Shown here: piece after piece, positions 60,001 to 64,000 of the stretch
How positions within the stretch are numbered: the first letter of the stretch is position 1
Layout of the letters: each line of letters starts with the position of its first letter
Assembly: GCA_036365515.1 (NCBI GenBank)
Contig: CM070873.1
Span: 228,733,876-228,797,875, forward strand
DNA length: 64,000 nt
DNA from: Torymus aiolomorphi
Lineage: Eukaryota; Arthropoda; Insecta; Hymenoptera; Torymidae
Direction: 5' to 3'
Position numbers and translations under genes: made by a program
The notes under the pieces: model-generated
Database searches by the model: none
What the model saw: the letters and a program-made list of their open reading frames with translations, nothing else
What the model was told of the DNA's origin: nothing

Positions 60001-62989
60001 CCCCTTTTGTGAAGGAGAAATTATGGTAATTATATGATAAACAAGCACTTTTTCTATTACATTCATTTCCACTGTATTCCCGGGAAGATATACACACACG
60101 TGCTTGAAAAGTAAGAAAAAAATTATAGGATTATGTTTTGTATATAAATTAATTAATTACACAAGTAAGAAATTAATTAATGTATTGTTCGTTAATTACC
60201 GCGAAACCTTTATTTAGTTATTCGAACTACAATAATACTCTGCCTCTAATTTAAATCATTATTTTATAACAATGACTTAATATTCCTATTGTTCCAAGTA
60301 TTTACAATATTTATAATTTACATGACTTTCAGTGTCTTGAAAATATATAACGTTACATAGCAAGAAATTAATTATTTTCTAGCCGAATTTCTGTAATGGT
60401 GGATATCTAGTTTATATACATGTACAAATGCAAATATGTGTCAAAATTCTACCTTGACTATACAGAAACTATACTTTTTTTTACCTATTATATAATTACA
60501 GAAGCAAAAACGCTAATGAGGTTAAATGCCACGTACGTTTATAATATAATATTTAATGAGATAATAAAAGGATGTCGAACATTTCATATTATTCGAAGCG
60601 TTAATAATGTTCACAATTAATTGAATATGCAAATGTTTAACTTAAATTATATGATACGCTTATTATGGAAGTGTGCACTAATTTAAAGTGGTGATATTGA
60701 CATTTTTGCAATACGAAAGTCAAATACCAGTGAAAAGCGAGTTCTGAATAACGTTTAACTCCTTAATGTGGGCGGAAAATTTTCCGAAGTTTCTTATGAC
60801 AAAGTTTTCATTGAATACATAAGTTTATATCGTTTTCCATAGAGTATATGTGGCTCTATTCCGACCAATTACATTCTTTTCATTACTGTTGTGTACATTG
60901 TACTTTTTGAATTTTTTTTGACGTTATTCGAACGTTATAAACTTTCATAATGAAGTTTTACTTTAAAGCATGAGAACTGAACAGCACAAATTGTTTACAA
61001 AATAGAAATCATGTACAAAATTTTTAATTACTTTTTGTAATCTTTCTCATCATCAATTGTTATTGATTTATTTTGATCAATTAAAAGCAAATAGTTTATC
61101 TACTTCAGATAACACATACAAATGTTTAATACATTGTCAAATTTAGCATTTGCATCATCCCCCGCAAGCTCTAGTAGTAAAAATAGGTATATGTGCCAGT
61201 GAATAGTGTATGTACACGCATGGAGGAAGGCAACGTCAATTAGAGTGATTGAAAGTCCGTGTCACCGTGAATGACAATTTACTTAAATGCATGGCGATAA
61301 TGAATTAATGTGGATGCTTGTGATGTTTACCGTTCGGAACGCCAGGGGCTGAGATTATAGTAAATACGTATCTAATTGTCCATATTCTAGCATAATTTGA
61401 CAGCCTAATTTTTTTGGTGACTGAATAAACACGCAAAAGAAATTATCGATTGCACAAAATCAAACATAGATTATCATATTAGAGAAACCATAATTGGAAA
61501 AATTATGTATTATTCTCGGAAATTTATTGTTAAAAAGACAAATATGCGTTTAATTGGTAATAAGCTTAAATAATATATACAACAACGTATGTCAGTGAAG
61601 TCCAATTAAATCAAATTTATTTTATTTCTTCATGATTAATATAACTGTTCCTTTGCTTTTATTGAAAATACACATTATTTCTTTAACCACACTTTACATT
61701 TATAGTTCTAAATTTTGTATTTTAAACAATTTTTTAACACCCCACAAAGTTAAGTGTAAAAACAATTTCTTAGCAGTGGTTAAAACTGCCTAAATAAAGG
61801 CATGTAAAGGATAATTTCAACATTATGATCAGATTTTTCATTGTTTCCAATTCTACACATAGTTATACAGAAAAAATTTTAATCTACTCCCCTTATTAAA
61901 CATACCTATCCATCCCTCCCAAAAAGGCAAACGGAAAACGAACTGATGTTTGTCAATTTGCGTGAATCAAGCGTGGCGAAGCCGCGTTAATGTACTCGCG
62001 AGAAAAAAAAAATACACACACACAGGGTTTGCGTTATACCACGCGTTCTGTTTGCCATCGTGCCTCCCTGCATATAGACCCGCGTCATGTATCATCGGCT
62101 GGAAAAGCCGCGCGGCGTGGCGAAAATCGACATGGCGCTCGCTCGCTCGCGAACCTACACTACGCGCCGGAAATGAAGTTCCGTGAGAAAGGCGGGCAAA
62201 AAACAAAAAATTTTTTTTCGGGTTCGCTCGCTCGCTTGGCCACATTGTCGGTCAATAAAATCAAGCGCGTGCATTATTGTTATCGCGCCTCGCAATAGCC
62301 GCTCTCGTAAATAATCCCCCCGGCGTAAATTGCGAACGGCTCGAGCGCCGGCGCGTACGGCTGTGAAATAAATCTGCGCGCTCGCGAGAAAAAAAACTCG
62401 TTTGATTAGAATTTTCCCCGCCGATTGAAAAAAAAAAAAAAACGCGTACTCGCACGCAAAAAACACACCGAGGTTGTCCCATTTTCAGCGCGAGAGCGAG
62501 GGGCAGATTAAGTCGAGAACGTATGAACGGAGCGTCATATAAGTAAAATATCCGAACGTTATCTTTATTTTAATTGCGAGCTTTCCCCGCGAGCCCCGCG
62601 TTCGAGATTGCGCGCGAACAAACAACAGGTTGAAAAAAAAGGAGGCGCTCCAGAGTGGAAGAGAGAGAGAGAGAGAGAGAGAGTCCGGAGATAAGATAAT
62701 GTGGCGATTTATGACTTTACGGGTTTTACGAAGAGGTTGGGGGCTGGCCGCGGCTTTTTTCCAACGCGCTCAGCGCACCGGCGTATATATATTCGAGACA
62801 TACGTAATTCAAGTTTTATTCGGAAAAATTACGGCGCCGCCGGGATTGTGATCGCGTTTTACCTCTGGTATTACGCGATATTTCAGGGCTCGTCGAAAAA
62901 AAGGATCATTGCTCGGTCTAATGAATTTTCTCTAATTAATATTTTTATCGTTTGATTGGTGCCCTGTTTAAGTAGTTTTTTTAGACGCA
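57098..62989 (+). other. Probable long first intron, no further exon recognised
   Basis: AT-rich to 58800, CpG-rich at 58960-59820, AT-rich to 61900, and CpG-rich at 61950-62700 with (GA)n at 59279-59296 and 62658-62682. No exon with both splice sites and recognisable protein sequence was seen. Confidence 0.35.
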
Positions 62990-63437
62990 CAGAGAGAAAG
63001 GATTCCTTATATTTAATGAATCGTGTTCTTGAAATTGGAAAATCGTTGTACTTTATGTCAAATGAAAAATTCATTAATAGTTAAGAACTGGCGGGTTTAC
63101 AAGAGATCGGCTTAAAAAGCTGTTGAAAATTCAGAAAAGGTATTAAAACCAAACACTTTTAGACGCGTAAAAAACATATGTGCATGTACAAAACGATTCC
63201 TTTTGTACAATAGATTAGGCTGGAAAAAAGACTCGATGAGCACAGGAGCGAAATAATCGAGAATGTGCATAAAAAACACGCGTATGTATAGGTTATAACA
63301 GCTGAATAGGCCGCCGCTGCGCGCCCTCGTGGCTGCAAAATTTATTTCTCCTTAGTTTATTCAAGCGGGCTCAAATAGATATTCGTTAACTGTTAATAAA
63401 TATTCTTAAATATAAGAAATCCTTTCTCTCTGTGCGA
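62990..63437. mobile_element. TIR element with GCACAGAGAGAAAGGATT ends
   Basis: GCACAGAGAGAAAGGATTCC on the left and AATCCTTTCTCTCTGTGC on the right are inverted, each followed by TTATATTTAA-like sequence. The ends resemble those of the 5725-8047 element (ACACACAGAGAAAAG). The interior is non-coding. Confidence 0.6.
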
Positions 63438-63533
63438 AGAGCGAGTTTTTTTGTATAGCCCTCAGAATATTACAAGATATTTCATAGTATCCCTTATATA
63501 AATTGAGCATTCGAGATAATCTATTTTGCCCTC

Positions 63534-63785
63534 GAACGATCTCGAAATCTCGAATAATCGAATCCGTCTCGAATCTCGAAAGGAAAGAAACAAAAGACGA
63601 AACAGTGGCGCGCGTAGCGCGCTGATTAACGCTAGTCCTTAATAAAAATTGAGCGATTGAGATTCGTTCGGTTTTCGAGCGTTTTTGCGAGGTATCTCGA
63701 AATCTCGAATCGATCTCGAAACTCGAAAGAAATCGAGAAACAGCGAAGAGAGGGCGCGCGTAGTGCGCCAAATTAACGCTAGTTT
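63534..63785. repeat. Duplicated segment with TCTCGAAATCTCGAAT
   Basis: Two direct copies of about 95-100 bp (63534-63635 and 63690-63785) share TCTCGAAATCTCGAAT, CTCGAAAG, GGCGCGCGTAG and ATTAACGCTAGT. Confidence 0.65.
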
Positions 63786-64000
63786 AAACAAATTAAATAA
63801 GTACTTAATTAAAGGTAGTGAAAATATTATATTTAAGAATTTACCGTTTTATGTGCATGATAACATACTAAAATGTACCATTTTATGGAAAAATTGTTAC
63901 AATGTAATTCATATACATATGGATAGTTTTTGTATTTTTTAAATAGATTATTAGTTAGAGAATGCGTAAAAAGCAATTATCCCAAATGTAGTTTGACAAC

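Overview
The window is eukaryotic and almost certainly insect nuclear DNA. It has GT-AG introns, mariner and BEL/Pao elements, many foldback MITEs, and an ecdysone-receptor-like gene. AT-rich stretches dense in transposons alternate with CpG-rich, GAGA/CTCT-rich stretches, a pattern I associate with parasitoid wasps; that placement is inference. There are no bacterial operons, phage or CRISPR arrays. Real protein-coding content is very low.

Left part (1-14 kb). A foldback element interrupted by a second foldback (130-1246) is followed by a CpG-rich block. A minus-strand gene then has three cleanly spliced exons (8730-8530, 8437-8056, 4983-4799). They encode the hinge and ligand-binding domain of an ecdysone receptor relative. 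It stops before helix 12, and no DNA-binding domain was recognised upstream. Its 3.07-kb second intron holds a 2.3-kb terminal-inverted-repeat element. Inside that element are three ~462-bp units, each carrying a hammerhead ribozyme; one copy has a fully consensus core. Directly upstream of the receptor exons sits a broken BEL/Pao retrotransposon (9191 to about 11530).

Middle part (12-38 kb). This is repeat-dominated: a five-copy bipartite motif, a 216-bp tandem repeat, several long foldbacks, a near-perfect 76-bp hairpin, and a P-element/THAP9-like transposase remnant split by a MITE. A 175-bp tandem array carries a Harbinger-type MITE insertion. Next come a ~93-bp satellite with orientation switches (27.3-30.6 kb), a 1.33-kb AACGTT-rich foldback, a complete mariner with one frameshift (36179-37474), and another foldback.

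Right part (38-64 kb). It is mostly gene-free and CpG-rich with many (CT)n/(GA)n tracts, two 5S-rRNA-derived fragments and a few MITEs. The one well-supported gene is on the plus strand: a first coding exon at 57031-57097 encoding a signal peptide and ending at a consensus donor. Its remaining exons were not found in the 6.9 kb that follow. A codon-like 59-residue ORF lies about 0.7 kb upstream of it.
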